Origin: Peptococcaceae bacterium
GTDB lineage: Bacteria > Bacillota > Peptococcia > Peptococcales > Peptococcaceae
NCBI GenBank assembly: GCA_017399005.1
Contig: JAFQEO010000035.1
Location: 269,393-333,392, forward strand
DNA length: 64,000 bases
Direction of reading: 5' to 3'
Below, piece after piece: positions 7,458 to 16,719 of the stretch. Under the pieces are notes generated by a model. That model ran no database searches, was not told where the DNA came from, and was given only the letters and a program-made list of their open reading frames with translations. Position 1 is the first letter of the stretch; each line of letters begins with the position of its first letter. Made by a program: the position numbers and the translations under genes.

Positions 7458-7499
7458 CCGATGCTAGCCTATGCAGAAAAGCCGCCAATAATACATTCA

Positions 7500-8492
7500 T
7501 TATTCTTTCGCTTTAAATAATGCTTCAACAATATTTTTCTCAATATATTCCACTCTGTCAAAAACCATCGGTTTAAAATGTGCAGTTATGGCTACTACAA
7601 TTTGATTTTTTCTATCAATATATATAATATTACCACCATCACCAATAGCGGCAATTACCTCTCCTGTTCTATGAGGAAGCCACCACAAAAAACCATAATC
7701 CTGATTTCCAAATTTTTCATCGGTAGATATATAGGATTTGGTCATCATTTCAATCCAATTCTCACTTATAATACGGGTATTATTATAAACTCCATTATTA
7801 AGCACCATCAAACCTATCTGTGCCATTTCATAAGCAGAAAGAGATAAGCCCCAACCTGCAGTTGGCATACCTGTCGGATCCAAAAACCAGACTTTTCCGT
7901 GGTCGTTTTTGTTCATTAAATACGCAAACTGGTCTTCTTTGCTCTCGCAACCCGCATTGCTTCTTGGTACAATTCCTAAAGGCTTAAAAAGATATTCATT
8001 AGCAAAATCAAGCACATTCATACCACTCGTAATTCTGATAATTCCCAAAAGGATTTGAACACCGAGAGTGTGATATCTGAATTCATTCGTGATACCTTTG
8101 CGACCACCCAAAATATCCAATGTTGTCAGTGTCCAATCTTCCGATGTGCAAATCTTTGTCCAGGGTTCACTCTTTCCCTTATAGGGTGCTGTCATTGTAA
8201 GCAAATGTTTAATTGTAACTTTAAATATAGTTTGCTCTCCTCTTTTGGGAGTGTAAGTTTCCCTGTAATAGTCCATCACAAAGTCGTCTACACTTTTTAT
8301 GAAACCCTGGTCAATGGCAATACCTACCAGCAATGATGTTACAGATTTTGTCACACTCATTACATTCATTGTATCGTCTTTTGTAAAACCATCTTTATAC
8401 TCTTCAATTTCGAGTATGCCATCTTTATATGCTACAATCTGCTTTATATTAGTATCGTTTTTACTTGAATAAGCATCTAAAACTTTCTTCAT
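7500..8492 (-). CDS. Serine hydrolase, class C beta-lactamase-like fold
   Basis: The 330-residue protein belongs to the serine beta-lactamase-like/penicillin-binding-protein-like family: the SxxK motif is SVTK (46-49), followed by SLLVGIAIDQGFI. A Tyr motif (EFRYHTLGVQILLGII) stands for YxN, and GDGG near residue 295 stands where KTG or HxG is usual. No signal peptide is seen, so it may be a cytoplasmic esterase or peptidase rather than an antibiotic-hydrolysing enzyme. The start at 8492 has a clear AGGAGG site. The gene is visibly richer in A+T than its neighbours and lies beside a truncated macro-domain gene, both signs of acquisition by transfer. Confidence 0.85.
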   Translation of the reverse strand: MKKVLDAYSSKNDTNIKQIVAYKDGILEIEEYKDGFTKDDTMNVMSVTKSVTSLLVGIAIDQGFIKSVDDFVMDYYRETYTPKRGEQTIFKVTIKHLLTMTAPYKGKSEPWTKICTSEDWTLTTLDILGGRKGITNEFRYHTLGVQILLGIIRITSGMNVLDFANEYLFKPLGIVPRSNAGCESKEDQFAYLMNKNDHGKVWFLDPTGMPTAGWGLSLSAYEMAQIGLMVLNNGVYNNTRIISENWIEMMTKSYISTDEKFGNQDYGFLWWLPHRTGEVIAAIGDGGNIIYIDRKNQIVVAITAHFKPMVFDRVEYIEKNIVEALFKAKE

Positions 8493-8587
8493 TAAAACTT
8501 CCTCCTGTAAAGCGGTAAGAATCATATTATCTGGACGTCCTGTAATAAGCCTAAATGAATTAAAAATTAATTTCAATATTTTTTCAC

Positions 8588-8623
8588 AAAAAAAAGATAT
8601 CTAAGTTAATAGACATCTTTTTT
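8588..8623 (-). terminator. Terminator-like hairpin upstream of the serine hydrolase
   Basis: AAAAAGAT and ATCTTTTT arms enclose a loop; on the minus strand the T-run is 8595-8588. It would stop read-through into the serine hydrolase gene from the genes upstream on the minus strand. Confidence 0.6.
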
Positions 8624-8683
8624 ACAACATAAAATTCAAAGTTTTCGTTCTTTTTTACAGCAAATTATAGCACGAATGAAATA

Positions 8684-8767
8684 TCATAACAGCGATGTAT
8701 TGGCCGCATTGACAATGGCATCTACCTGCATTTTTGTTATATCATTCCGCACAATTTCAAACGGCAT
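8684..8767 (-). pseudogene. Truncated macro-domain (ADP-ribose-processing) gene
   Basis: An ATG at 8767 with a strong AGGAGGG site opens a 27-residue frame reading MPFEIVRNDITKM, then QVDAIVNAANTSLL and a stop. This is the exact N-terminus of macro-domain O-acetyl-ADP-ribose deacetylases (the D-I-T and VDAIVNAAN motifs). Full proteins continue with a glycine-rich loop and about 220 more residues, which are absent. The break coincides with the start of the A+T-rich serine-hydrolase segment, so an insertion or deletion probably removed the rest. Confidence 0.8.
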
Positions 8768-8782
8768 GGTTTCTCCCTCCTG

Positions 8783-8971
8783 TTATTGTCTGCGTGCCAG
8801 ATAGTAATCATCCGCAAAACGAAAGTACGGGCAGTGATGGGTGTTATAATTCAGAAAATTCTCCATCTCGTCCTGGTCCAGCTCTACCTCACAAACATAA
8901 TATTCCAGCCATTCATCATATACATAGTGTTCGCACTGTTCGCAATTGCTTGCCGCAATTTTTTCTGCCAT
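8783..8971 (-). CDS. DUF6472-like small Cys-rich protein
   Basis: The 62-residue acidic protein has four cysteines in the pattern CEQC, then YYVCE, then HHCPYFR, matching a conserved small Firmicutes family (DUF6472), possibly a zinc ribbon. The start at 8971 is preceded by GGAG at a slightly long distance. An upstream in-frame extension would reach into the phosphate-binding-protein gene and is rejected. The function is unknown. Confidence 0.75.
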   Translation of the reverse strand: MAEKIAASNCEQCEHYVYDEWLEYYVCEVELDQDEMENFLNYNTHHCPYFRFADDYYLARRQ

Positions 8972-9026
8972 ACTGTCACACTCCAGATTTTTCGTAGTTT
9001 TCTGTTCGATTGCAGGGCTCTTCCTG

Positions 9027-9971
9027 TTATACCGGAATGTATCCTGCTTTTTCAATCGCGTTTCTGCCTTCATCGCTTAAAATCCAGTCACGCAGTTTTC
9101 GTGCCGGGCTGTCTGCCGGTTCGTCGGCGCGAATTACCACATAGTATTCGTTTAATAATGGATAGGTACCGTCGGCAATGGTTTCATCCGAAGGGGCTAC
9201 CCCGTCTACCGCAATCATTTGCAACCCTGGCTGGCTGTACATATAGTTTGCGTAATAGAATACCGAGTATCCCAGCGCGTTGCCCTCATTGTTATAACGA
9301 GCCAGTTCATCAATCAGCTCGCCCATCTCCGAAGGCCGAAACGACATCGGTGCATCCACAGGCGTATTATTCTGCATCAGCAGTTTCATAAACAGCGACT
9401 GGCTTCCGCTGGTTTCTACCCGCTGATAGGCTGCAATATCCAGATTTTCGCCGCCCAGCTGGCTCCAGTTGGTAATACTGCCGGTATAGATATCGATTAA
9501 CTGCTGCTGTGTCAGATTTTTCACCGGATTCTGCTCATTGGTGATAAACACCAGTGCATCCCGTCCAACTGGTGTAATTTCCAGTTCCACACCGGAGTTT
9601 TCCAGCAATGCTTTTGTATCCTCCGCTGCCTCGTACACCAGCAGAATATCCGATGTGCCATTGGCTACATTTTCCCATGCCCGTGGTGTTTTGGAACAGG
9701 TTGTCAGTTCTTCTGCCTCCTCCAGCGGAATCCCGCATACCTGCGACATAATCTCTGCCATCATCGGCAGATTTGCCGTGGAGCCATCCATTACCGGATA
9801 CTCCTCCAGCGAAAGCTGAAGAGAAACGGACGCCGGTTTCTCCTGGTTCATTTCCTCCTGGTTCAAAGGAAAATCGTTCTGTTCCTGCTGTGGTTCTCCT
9901 CCGCTGCAGCCTGCTGCCAGAAGCAATGTCAGCATAGCAATTGCAATCAGCATTATTTTTTTATGTTTCAT
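9027..9971 (-). CDS. PstS-like substrate-binding lipoprotein
   Basis: The 314-residue protein begins with a lipoprotein signal peptide (MKHKK, hydrophobic core, LLAAGC lipobox with Cys near residue 22). The mature part is a PstS-type periplasmic-binding fold: YPVMDGSTAN at its start matches the phosphate-contacting DGSxT region, and later come LTQQQLIDIYTG-S-ITNW, GSQSLFMKLL and NAIEKAGYIPV, all typical of PBP-like domain 2 proteins. No pstCAB genes follow, so it is an orphan binding protein that may act in sensing or with a distant transporter. It lies 44 bases after another lipoprotein gene with which it is probably cotranscribed. Confidence 0.85.
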   Translation of the reverse strand: MKHKKIMLIAIAMLTLLLAAGCSGGEPQQEQNDFPLNQEEMNQEKPASVSLQLSLEEYPVMDGSTANLPMMAEIMSQVCGIPLEEAEELTTCSKTPRAWENVANGTSDILLVYEAAEDTKALLENSGVELEITPVGRDALVFITNEQNPVKNLTQQQLIDIYTGSITNWSQLGGENLDIAAYQRVETSGSQSLFMKLLMQNNTPVDAPMSFRPSEMGELIDELARYNNEGNALGYSVFYYANYMYSQPGLQMIAVDGVAPSDETIADGTYPLLNEYYVVIRADEPADSPARKLRDWILSDEGRNAIEKAGYIPV

Positions 9972-10015
9972 AAATTCTGCCCCCTGTCTGTAAATCATAC
10001 GGTATATTTTTCCCA

Positions 10016-11551
10016 TTATTCGTCAGCCGCCGATGTAAACACCGACTCTTCATAAAGCCAGTTTCCATCCGTATCTATCAGCCCGCGGGAAAATCCTTTC
10101 TCTATCCAGAAGCGGTCTTCCGCCAGCATATTTACCGATTTCAGCCGCTCAATTAACACATTGCCGTCGGCATCCAGAATATCCATCAGGTTTGCATTGT
10201 TGTAGGTATACCAGCCCACAGCCAGCTCTGAACAGTTGATATATCCGTTCGGTTCTCCCAGATACAGGCTGTTGATATTTTCATACGGCTTCTCATTCAG
10301 TACAGTGCCATCCAGACTGCACATCCGGTCGCCTTTGCCGTCAAGGCCATTCACAATAATGCAGTCTTCCGTCAGCACCGAAATCCATTCGCCTGCTTCC
10401 GATGTATACAGCACTTTACCGTTTTCATCAATCAGATAGCGAATGCCTGTTTCGTCCTGTGCCGTAAACAGCAGCACCCCTTCGCCGGTTTCCCGCAGTG
10501 TCCGCTCATATAAATCGGTCTGGGCCGAGAGCGATTCGTAGGATTTACCCACAGGCCGGCCTTCATAATTGTACAGCTGCGTCCGGTATTCATATACCGG
10601 CCAGGCTGTGCTGGAATCCTCCGCTTCGTGGCGGGTCTGCACCATCATACAATCGGCGAACATATCCTGAATATATTCATATTCATCAGCGGTGCGATAA
10701 ATCTCACGGCCGTCATCCAGCGAAAGAACCATGGTCAGCCGGTCTTTCACGGCCTGTACATAAGGGGTCTGCACAGAATAATATGTCATAAAATAGTCAT
10801 ATTCATTTGGCACAATCTGTGTGCCGTCAATGCGGCACAGCCCTTGCTTTTCGCCATGTTCTGTCTCCTCCTGTGTGATAATCAGATAACGTCCCTTCGA
10901 ATCCATAAACCCGTCGCTGCCAGCCACATCCATCAGCACATCCAGATTCCGGTTCATTACACACACACTGTTATACTGGTCATAGCTGATTATATAAGCA
11001 TTCTCGCCCCAATTCACCGTCACACAGTTATCAAACAGCACCTCACCGGTGGGCTCATGCACCAGCCGGTTGTCCCTGTACAGAGTCAAATCCCCGCAGA
11101 TACGGCGTATTCCGCAATCCTCCGTCTGTTTCACCGGATTGCCCTCCATATCAAACAGCTGCCACTGTTCCTCAAAAACGGTATCGCCTTCACCGGTATA
11201 TAACTGCTGGTAATAGGCCTCTTTCAGTTCATCGGTCATCAAGGTTTCGTCTGTCAGCTTCATATCACGGGTTTGCAGATATCGCGGCTCATCGGTTTCC
11301 ATATCATACAGAATTTCCAGATAGGGATATTGTATCGGCAGTACCATGGTGCCGTCATGCCGGATTGCACCGTAACTTACATTCCAGCTGTTTATCACGC
11401 CGGCCTCTCTGTGCACAATATATACAGCATCTTCCGGCGGCACAGCATCCTGCTGCGGTCCATTATCTACTCCAGTACAGCCGCAAAACAACAGCATTGC
11501 CAGAAGCACCATCAGGTATCGGAACCAGTTCTGTTTTTTGCATCGTTTCAT
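10016..11551 (-). CDS. Large lipoprotein with WG/KWG-like repeats
   Basis: The 511-residue protein starts with a basic n-region, a hydrophobic core (FRYLMVLLAMLLFCGC) and a lipobox Cys near residue 25. The mature part is a string of short beta-strand repeats of the type 'x-L-x-D-x-x-G-x-x-L/V' (QLFDMEGNPV, RYLIDENGKVLY, MDILDADGNVLI, GLIDTDGNWLYE), resembling WG beta-propeller-like repeats. Such lipoproteins are surface-exposed and of unknown function. The ATG at 11551 has GGGGG upstream. It probably forms an operon with the PstS-like lipoprotein. Confidence 0.75.
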   Translation of the reverse strand: MKRCKKQNWFRYLMVLLAMLLFCGCTGVDNGPQQDAVPPEDAVYIVHREAGVINSWNVSYGAIRHDGTMVLPIQYPYLEILYDMETDEPRYLQTRDMKLTDETLMTDELKEAYYQQLYTGEGDTVFEEQWQLFDMEGNPVKQTEDCGIRRICGDLTLYRDNRLVHEPTGEVLFDNCVTVNWGENAYIISYDQYNSVCVMNRNLDVLMDVAGSDGFMDSKGRYLIITQEETEHGEKQGLCRIDGTQIVPNEYDYFMTYYSVQTPYVQAVKDRLTMVLSLDDGREIYRTADEYEYIQDMFADCMMVQTRHEAEDSSTAWPVYEYRTQLYNYEGRPVGKSYESLSAQTDLYERTLRETGEGVLLFTAQDETGIRYLIDENGKVLYTSEAGEWISVLTEDCIIVNGLDGKGDRMCSLDGTVLNEKPYENINSLYLGEPNGYINCSELAVGWYTYNNANLMDILDADGNVLIERLKSVNMLAEDRFWIEKGFSRGLIDTDGNWLYEESVFTSAADE

Positions 11552-11698
11552 CCGCACAACCCCCTTCGTTGTTCCATACTGCAGACAGTTTTACTTTCTG
11601 CAAATATTATATCATACTGCCAGTCAGATAGCACTGTATTTCTTTTGTATCCGCAGGATTGTGCAGCCGAACACAAAAAGCAGCTGTTTGGAGAAAAC

Positions 11699-11736
11699 AA
11701 AAAAGGAAACCCCTATCTTACCGGATAAGGATTTCC
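11699..11736 (-). terminator. Probable terminator of the LonB-like protease gene
   Basis: Imperfect 13-base arms (GGAAACCCCTATC / GATAAGGATTTCC) are followed on the minus strand by six T residues. Two mismatches reduce confidence. Confidence 0.6.
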
Positions 11737-11757
11737 CCGTAATGGCTGTTATCTGCT

Positions 11758-14166
11758 CTATTCGCCGTAATGTTTTGCCCCGTCGGCAAAGGCTTTCAGT
11801 TTGGCATATACTCTGCCGTGTACGCTGTCGGCCGGGAAATTGCCCTGTTCATCCCGCTCACCGGCCGGATGACCCATTAAGAGCTCAATACCCTGACTGA
11901 TGTGCGATATCGGATAAATGTGGAACATTCCGTCTTTCACCGCGTCTATCACATCATCGTTCAGCACAAGGTCTTTGACATTCGATACCGGAATCAGCAC
12001 GCCCTGAGTGCCGGTTAGCCCACGCTTGCGGCAGAGAGCAAAGAACCCTTCAATTTTCTGGGTTACGCCGCCGATTGCCTGAATCTCGCCCTTCTGGTTT
12101 ACCGAGCCGGTTACCGCCAGATCCTGACGAATCGGCAAATCGGCCAGCGAGGAGATAATGCAGTACAGCTCGGTACTGGAAGCGCTGTCCCCGTCGATAC
12201 CGTTATAGTTCTGTTCAAAGCACACGCGGCAGGATAATGCCATCGGGAACTGCTGGGCATAGGTCTGCCCCAGATACCCGGTGATAATCTGCACACCTTT
12301 ATCGTGGGTCTGACCGCTCATGCGGGCCTCTTTCTCAATATTCACAATGCCGGAGCGTCCCATGTAGGTGGTGGCAGTGATGCGCGATGGTGTACCAAAG
12401 GCATAACGACCGGTATCCAGCACGGCAAGGCCGTTAATCTGACCGATTTCTGCACCTTCGGTGTCAATCATAATCACATCTTCTTCCAGCATTTCATTCA
12501 GTTTTTCTTCGTAAAGCCGCAGCCGTTGTTCTTTTTCGTCGATGGCTTTGCGCACATGTGCCTCGGATACTACTGCCGCCTGTTCAAACTGAGCCCAGGT
12601 GAAGGCTTCGCCCAGAATCTCCGACAGCTGATTAAACTGGGTAGACAGTTTATCCTGCCGGGAAACCGCGCGGGACGAATACTCAATAATGGCACACACA
12701 GCACTGACATCAAACTCCAGCGTATGCTCCCTCTCTACAAAACCTTTGATAAACTGCGCAATTTTCGCAATATTCTCATCGGTGCGCGCCATCTCGTAAT
12801 CGAAAGCAGCACGAATTTTGAAAAACTTGTCAAACTCTTCGTCGTAGGCACTCAACAGTTCATAGAAGTAGTCGCTGCCTATCATAATCACTTTTATACT
12901 GGCCGGAATTGGCTCTGGTTTCAGTACAGGCACTACCGGCGCATTCAGCATCTCCCGAATGGAGTCCATATTGATTTCGCCGGTTTTAATCACACGGCGC
13001 AGGGCTTCCCATGCATGAGCCGACGACAGAATATCCTGCGCCTGCACAATCAGATAGCCGCCATTAGCCTGATGAAACAGCCCGCCTTTGATTTTCATAA
13101 AGTCAGTGGTAAGGTTGCCGTATTCGCTGTCGTACTCCGTCTCGCCCATCAGATTGCTGTAGGTTGGATTAAAGGTTACAATTACCGGTGCGCCTTTTGT
13201 TTCGGAATGGTCTACAATCAGGTTTACACGGTATTTCAATGTGATGTCTTCCTCCTGCTTTTTCCCCATGCCGGTAACCAGTGCAGAAAGGGTCACTTCC
13301 TCCGGTTCTTCCTTTTCCATAAACTGATCCAGATGTTCCAGCACATCATTCTGCACTGCATCCAGGTAGGCTGTTACCCGTTCATTTTCCGAATAATTCT
13401 GCTGCAGCAGTGCCACATAATCCCCGATAGCCTGCAGGCCGATGGTACGGTCAAGCCCGCTTACCTGCCTGTCGCATTCTTTCTCCAGTTCATTCATTTC
13501 ACGCATAAACACGGCTGCTTTCTCCTGCATCAGCCCGGTGTTCTTCTCAATCGTTTCTTTTTCTGTATCCGATAACTTGTGATAGTCCTCTTCCTCCACC
13601 ACGTTACCGTTCACCGTAGGCAGGAAAAACACTCCCGCCTCGGTCTGTTTCAACTGAAAACCATACTGCTCCGCTGCCGCACGCACTTCAGCAAGCAGTT
13701 CATCCTGCCGCAGCTCATAGTCGTGAGTCACCGCATATTTCTGTTTTTCATAGGATTCGGACTGAAAGGCTTTTGCCAGCTCTTTCTGAAATACTGCAAC
13801 CAGCTGCGCCATATCATCCCGGAACTGTTTGCCGGTACCGGCGGCAAAACTAATTGCTATCGGTTTTTTCGGATTCTGAAAATTGTACACATAGCACCAG
13901 TCCATCGGCACCGGCTCCAATGCGGCCCGTTCTTCAGTGCTGCGCCGTGCATAAGTGGTTTTACCGGTACCTGCAGGTCCCGACATATAAATATTATAGC
14001 CCTTCATCTTCACTGCCAGACCAAAATCAAAGGCTTTTACCGCCCGTTCCTGGCCAATGATGCCCTCCAGCGGGCTTAGCTCTGCCGTGGTGTCAAAGGT
14101 AAAATCATCAGGGCGGCAGTCGTTCTTTAACTGCGTCCAGGCTAATTCATAAGGTTCCTTCCTCAT
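11758..14166 (-). CDS. Lon-family ATP-dependent protease (LonB/YcbZ-like)
   Basis: The 802-residue protein has an N-terminal AAA+ domain (Walker A GPAGTGKT, 63-70) interrupted by a long helical insertion (about residues 130-300), and a C-terminal Lon protease domain. The catalytic Ser lies in GIDGDSASSTEL near residue 670 and the Lys in GSVNQKGEIQAIGG about 43 residues later. This architecture, without the Lon N-domain, is that of the LonB/YcbZ-like group rather than classical Lon; a classical Lon is also encoded at the right edge of this window. The likely role is cytoplasmic protein quality control. It stands alone; the region between it and the DUF4179 gene (14167-14361) shows only a weak extended -10 promoter (TGATACAAT near 14212). 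Confidence 0.9.
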   Translation of the reverse strand: MRKEPYELAWTQLKNDCRPDDFTFDTTAELSPLEGIIGQERAVKAFDFGLAVKMKGYNIYMSGPAGTGKTTYARRSTEERAALEPVPMDWCYVYNFQNPKKPIAISFAAGTGKQFRDDMAQLVAVFQKELAKAFQSESYEKQKYAVTHDYELRQDELLAEVRAAAEQYGFQLKQTEAGVFFLPTVNGNVVEEEDYHKLSDTEKETIEKNTGLMQEKAAVFMREMNELEKECDRQVSGLDRTIGLQAIGDYVALLQQNYSENERVTAYLDAVQNDVLEHLDQFMEKEEPEEVTLSALVTGMGKKQEEDITLKYRVNLIVDHSETKGAPVIVTFNPTYSNLMGETEYDSEYGNLTTDFMKIKGGLFHQANGGYLIVQAQDILSSAHAWEALRRVIKTGEINMDSIREMLNAPVVPVLKPEPIPASIKVIMIGSDYFYELLSAYDEEFDKFFKIRAAFDYEMARTDENIAKIAQFIKGFVEREHTLEFDVSAVCAIIEYSSRAVSRQDKLSTQFNQLSEILGEAFTWAQFEQAAVVSEAHVRKAIDEKEQRLRLYEEKLNEMLEEDVIMIDTEGAEIGQINGLAVLDTGRYAFGTPSRITATTYMGRSGIVNIEKEARMSGQTHDKGVQIITGYLGQTYAQQFPMALSCRVCFEQNYNGIDGDSASSTELYCIISSLADLPIRQDLAVTGSVNQKGEIQAIGGVTQKIEGFFALCRKRGLTGTQGVLIPVSNVKDLVLNDDVIDAVKDGMFHIYPISHISQGIELLMGHPAGERDEQGNFPADSVHGRVYAKLKAFADGAKHYGE

Positions 14167-14361
14167 ACAAACGCCTCCTTCATCATACGGATATCTGTTC
14201 TTGTTTCTATTGTATCATGTCCGTATCAAAAAATGAATAGAAGCGCTGCAAACCCGCCGGACAAAACAGCATTCTTGTCTAAAATCTGTTCTACGCCTAT
14301 AAATTATTGGACTATCCAGCCATCTCCGCCACTCCGGTATTACCTCTCTGCTAGAGAGAAA

Positions 14362-15441
14362 TTACTCCGTCAGAATGATCCGCAGCGGTTCGCCAGCTGT
14401 TTCAAAATTTGTACGGCTTCGGCCGTCCTCGTCCACATCATCCTGCCCCAGATACAGCTGTAGTTCCAGCCATTTTGTGTCCTCCGTGATGGCAGTGCCG
14501 GTAACGGAATCACACTGCAGATAGCCGTGCCCTTTGGTGCCTGTCAGGTTCCCCTCATACACATTGGACAGGAAGACAATTTTCTGACCGAGGTCGTCAA
14601 TACCTTCCAGTTTTACATCACGGTTTACTTGCCCGTGCATGGAATAATCAATACGCTGCGCAATCACATTGCCGGTATAATCGGTAAGGCGAATCTCTGC
14701 ACCATTTTCCAGTGTGAGGCTGTAATCCAGCGGTATCACCCGGGTGTCGGCGGCCAGAGCGCTGCCGTCAGCAGTGAAATGAAATACCCATTTACCGGAA
14801 GGGCTTCCCTCTTTAAGGCTGATGTTGTGATATACCAGCTTGATATCCAGCTCGCCGGATGTATCGATTCCGTCTGCCAGATGGTACTGTATCAGTGCCC
14901 CCTGTACAGCACCGTCACCGGAGCCTGCACTGCCTGTAGACACACGGGCGGCATCCCGACCGTTAATATATACATCGCCGGATGGAATGGCCATTGGCAG
15001 AGCCTCACCGTTTTCTACATAAACCTCTGTGCCTACCAGCAGGGTGTTCCGGTCCAGAATCACTTCGTTTAACTGAATGGTATAGCCGTTGTCCGACTGC
15101 ACAGTGCCAATCGTTTCTGTATAGACATCCAGATTGCGCTCCATTCCCAGAAGCTGGCTAATCTGATAGGCTGCACTCTCTTTTGCCGCATACACTGGTG
15201 AATCGGCCGGTGATACCGCCACCAGTCCCACAGCCAGCATCAAAGCACAGGCCACACCGGCTGCCTGATGCACACGTTGCTTACGGCAGCTCGTTCCGGT
15301 AATCCGCTTTGCCTGCTGTTTCAAACGCTGCATATCAAGTTCTGTAACGGGTTCGTTATCATACTGGCTGATATCCGTCTGAACATCGTTTAATAAATCA
15401 TATATCGTCTGTTGTTCTGGTTTATATATATTCGTTCTCAT
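14362..15441 (-). CDS. DUF4179 protein, putative membrane anti-sigma factor
   Basis: The 359-residue protein has an N-terminal cytoplasmic part of about 60 residues, one membrane helix (AAGVACALMLAVGLVAVSP, around 60-78) and a large outer domain rich in beta strands. This layout is that of DUF4179 proteins, which are encoded next to ECF sigma factors and are presumed to hold them inactive. Its start overlaps the stop of the sigma gene by four bases (ATGA), which strongly supports a functional pair. The signal sensed is unknown. Confidence 0.82.
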   Translation of the reverse strand: MRTNIYKPEQQTIYDLLNDVQTDISQYDNEPVTELDMQRLKQQAKRITGTSCRKQRVHQAAGVACALMLAVGLVAVSPADSPVYAAKESAAYQISQLLGMERNLDVYTETIGTVQSDNGYTIQLNEVILDRNTLLVGTEVYVENGEALPMAIPSGDVYINGRDAARVSTGSAGSGDGAVQGALIQYHLADGIDTSGELDIKLVYHNISLKEGSPSGKWVFHFTADGSALAADTRVIPLDYSLTLENGAEIRLTDYTGNVIAQRIDYSMHGQVNRDVKLEGIDDLGQKIVFLSNVYEGNLTGTKGHGYLQCDSVTGTAITEDTKWLELQLYLGQDDVDEDGRSRTNFETAGEPLRIILTE

Positions 15442-15998
15442 CGTTTCTGCTCCTTTCCAAAGGCGAGATACTGTTTCTGTATCCGTTTGCGCCCGCGGCT
15501 TACCCGGTTATATACATTGCTGCGGCTGATACCACGCTGTATAGCGGCCTCTTCTGCCGATACACCGTCAATAAACAACTGCCTGAATAATGCCCTGTCA
15601 TCCTCATTCAGACAGGATAACATCTGCTCTGTTTCTTCAAAAATCTCCTGTTCCAGAAGCACGGAACGGCTTCCGGCATCTTCCAGATGTTCAGCACTTT
15701 CAAGCGGTGCCTCCTGTATCTGATGCAGCCACCGCCGCCTGCAATCGATAGCCTTGTAGCGGCATATACCCGCCAGCCAGTTCTCAAAACTGCTTCGATT
15801 TTCATCATAGCGGCTGGTATGCTGCCACACTGCCAACAGCGCATCGTTCATACATTCCTGCTGCAGCTCCGGAAGACTGGCCAGCTGTTTCCGCACCACG
15901 GCATACATCAACCCGCCGTAATGCTCTGCCATATACTCCAGCGCTTTCTCATTGCCACGCCGCAGTTCCGCTATAAAGTTGTTCTCTGTAATTCTCAT
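15438..15998 (-). CDS. ECF-type RNA polymerase sigma factor
   Basis: The 186-residue protein has sigma region 2 (residues about 10-80, with YAVVRKQLASLPELQQECMNDALLAVWQ and FENWLAGICRYKAID) and region 4 (about 125-175, with the helix-turn-helix VSAEEAAIQRGISRSNVYNRVSRGRKRI). Regions 1 and 3 are missing, as in ECF sigma factors. It is followed by, and overlaps, the DUF4179 gene. The region upstream holds the divergent end of another operon; no clear self-recognised promoter could be assigned. Confidence 0.9.
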   Translation of the reverse strand: MRITENNFIAELRRGNEKALEYMAEHYGGLMYAVVRKQLASLPELQQECMNDALLAVWQHTSRYDENRSSFENWLAGICRYKAIDCRRRWLHQIQEAPLESAEHLEDAGSRSVLLEQEIFEETEQMLSCLNEDDRALFRQLFIDGVSAEEAAIQRGISRSNVYNRVSRGRKRIQKQYLAFGKEQKR

Positions 15999-16094
15999 AA
16001 CAATCCCTTCCTGTTCCGTCGGCCGACCAAAACTCTCTACACTTATTATTTCGCACAGAACGATGAAAATCTATCACATTTCTGCAGACAGACA

Positions 16095-16125
16095 CAAAAA
16101 AACTGCCCTGACGAATCAGAGCAGT
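16095..16125 (-). terminator. Terminator of the tsa operon
   Basis: ACTGC-C-CTGA and TCAG-A-GCAGT arms with a CGAA tetraloop, followed on the minus strand by eight T residues, 15 bases after the last gene. Confidence 0.85.
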
Positions 16126-16139
16126 TCTGTAATTTTTAT

Positions 16140-16703
16140 TTATTCACTTTTTACCCAGGCAGGGTATGCCACCATTGGTAGAATCATCACTTCAGCAAGG
16201 CTTGCCTCACGGCCAATTGCCATCTGAACACCGGTTTCCAGAAGTTCTTCCCATTGCCAGGTTTCCAGCATGCCAGGCTGCTCCGTTTCGGCTGTGTCCG
16301 GCACACGGCTGAACGCTAACAGCAGCAGACGAATTGGAAAATCGTTAAGCTGCAGCATCTGCTGGAGCCACTGTAGTTTTGCCTGTAAAGCGCTTTGCAG
16401 AAAATCATCCTGCTGTGCATAGGCTGCGGCAACAATCAGGCCGGTACGGCCATCATCCGTACGCATTAAGCCGGCACTCTGCCAGCATTCTGCCGGAATC
16501 ACAAACTGACTCTCCACCCCTGCCTGCTGCAGAGCAGCCTGCAGATATTCGGCCTGTGCAGCGTTATGTTGCGGTGCATCGGCAAGCCACTGGATGGCCT
16601 GTACCTGTCCGCCACTCATAATACTCATCAGCTGTTTTAAACGGGCACCATCGTTTATGCCCAACAGCGCCTGCATCCAGGTTTCTTTTGTAATCGATTC
16701 CAT
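16140..16703 (-). CDS. Conserved-looking protein of unknown function
   Basis: The 187-residue protein (from the ATG at 16703, 9 bases after GGGG; an ATG at 16709 is possible) is soluble, acidic, and rich in Gln, Ala and Leu. The order of predicted strands and helices (LIVAAAYAQQ, IRLLLLAFSRV) suggests an alpha/beta fold, but I see no diagnostic motif and cannot assign a family. It is the last gene of the tsaE-tsaB-rimI-tsaD-ABM-PHP operon, 16 bases after the PHP phosphatase stop. Confidence 0.65.
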   Translation of the reverse strand: MESITKETWMQALLGINDGARLKQLMSIMSGGQVQAIQWLADAPQHNAAQAEYLQAALQQAGVESQFVIPAECWQSAGLMRTDDGRTGLIVAAAYAQQDDFLQSALQAKLQWLQQMLQLNDFPIRLLLLAFSRVPDTAETEQPGMLETWQWEELLETGVQMAIGREASLAEVMILPMVAYPAWVKSE

Positions 16704-16719
16704 ATCCATCCGCCCCTTT

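Noticed and set aside
12304..13575. Open frame of 423 residues on the plus strand
   Set aside because: It is the antisense of the LonB-like protease gene, with no ribosome-binding site and no recognisable domain.
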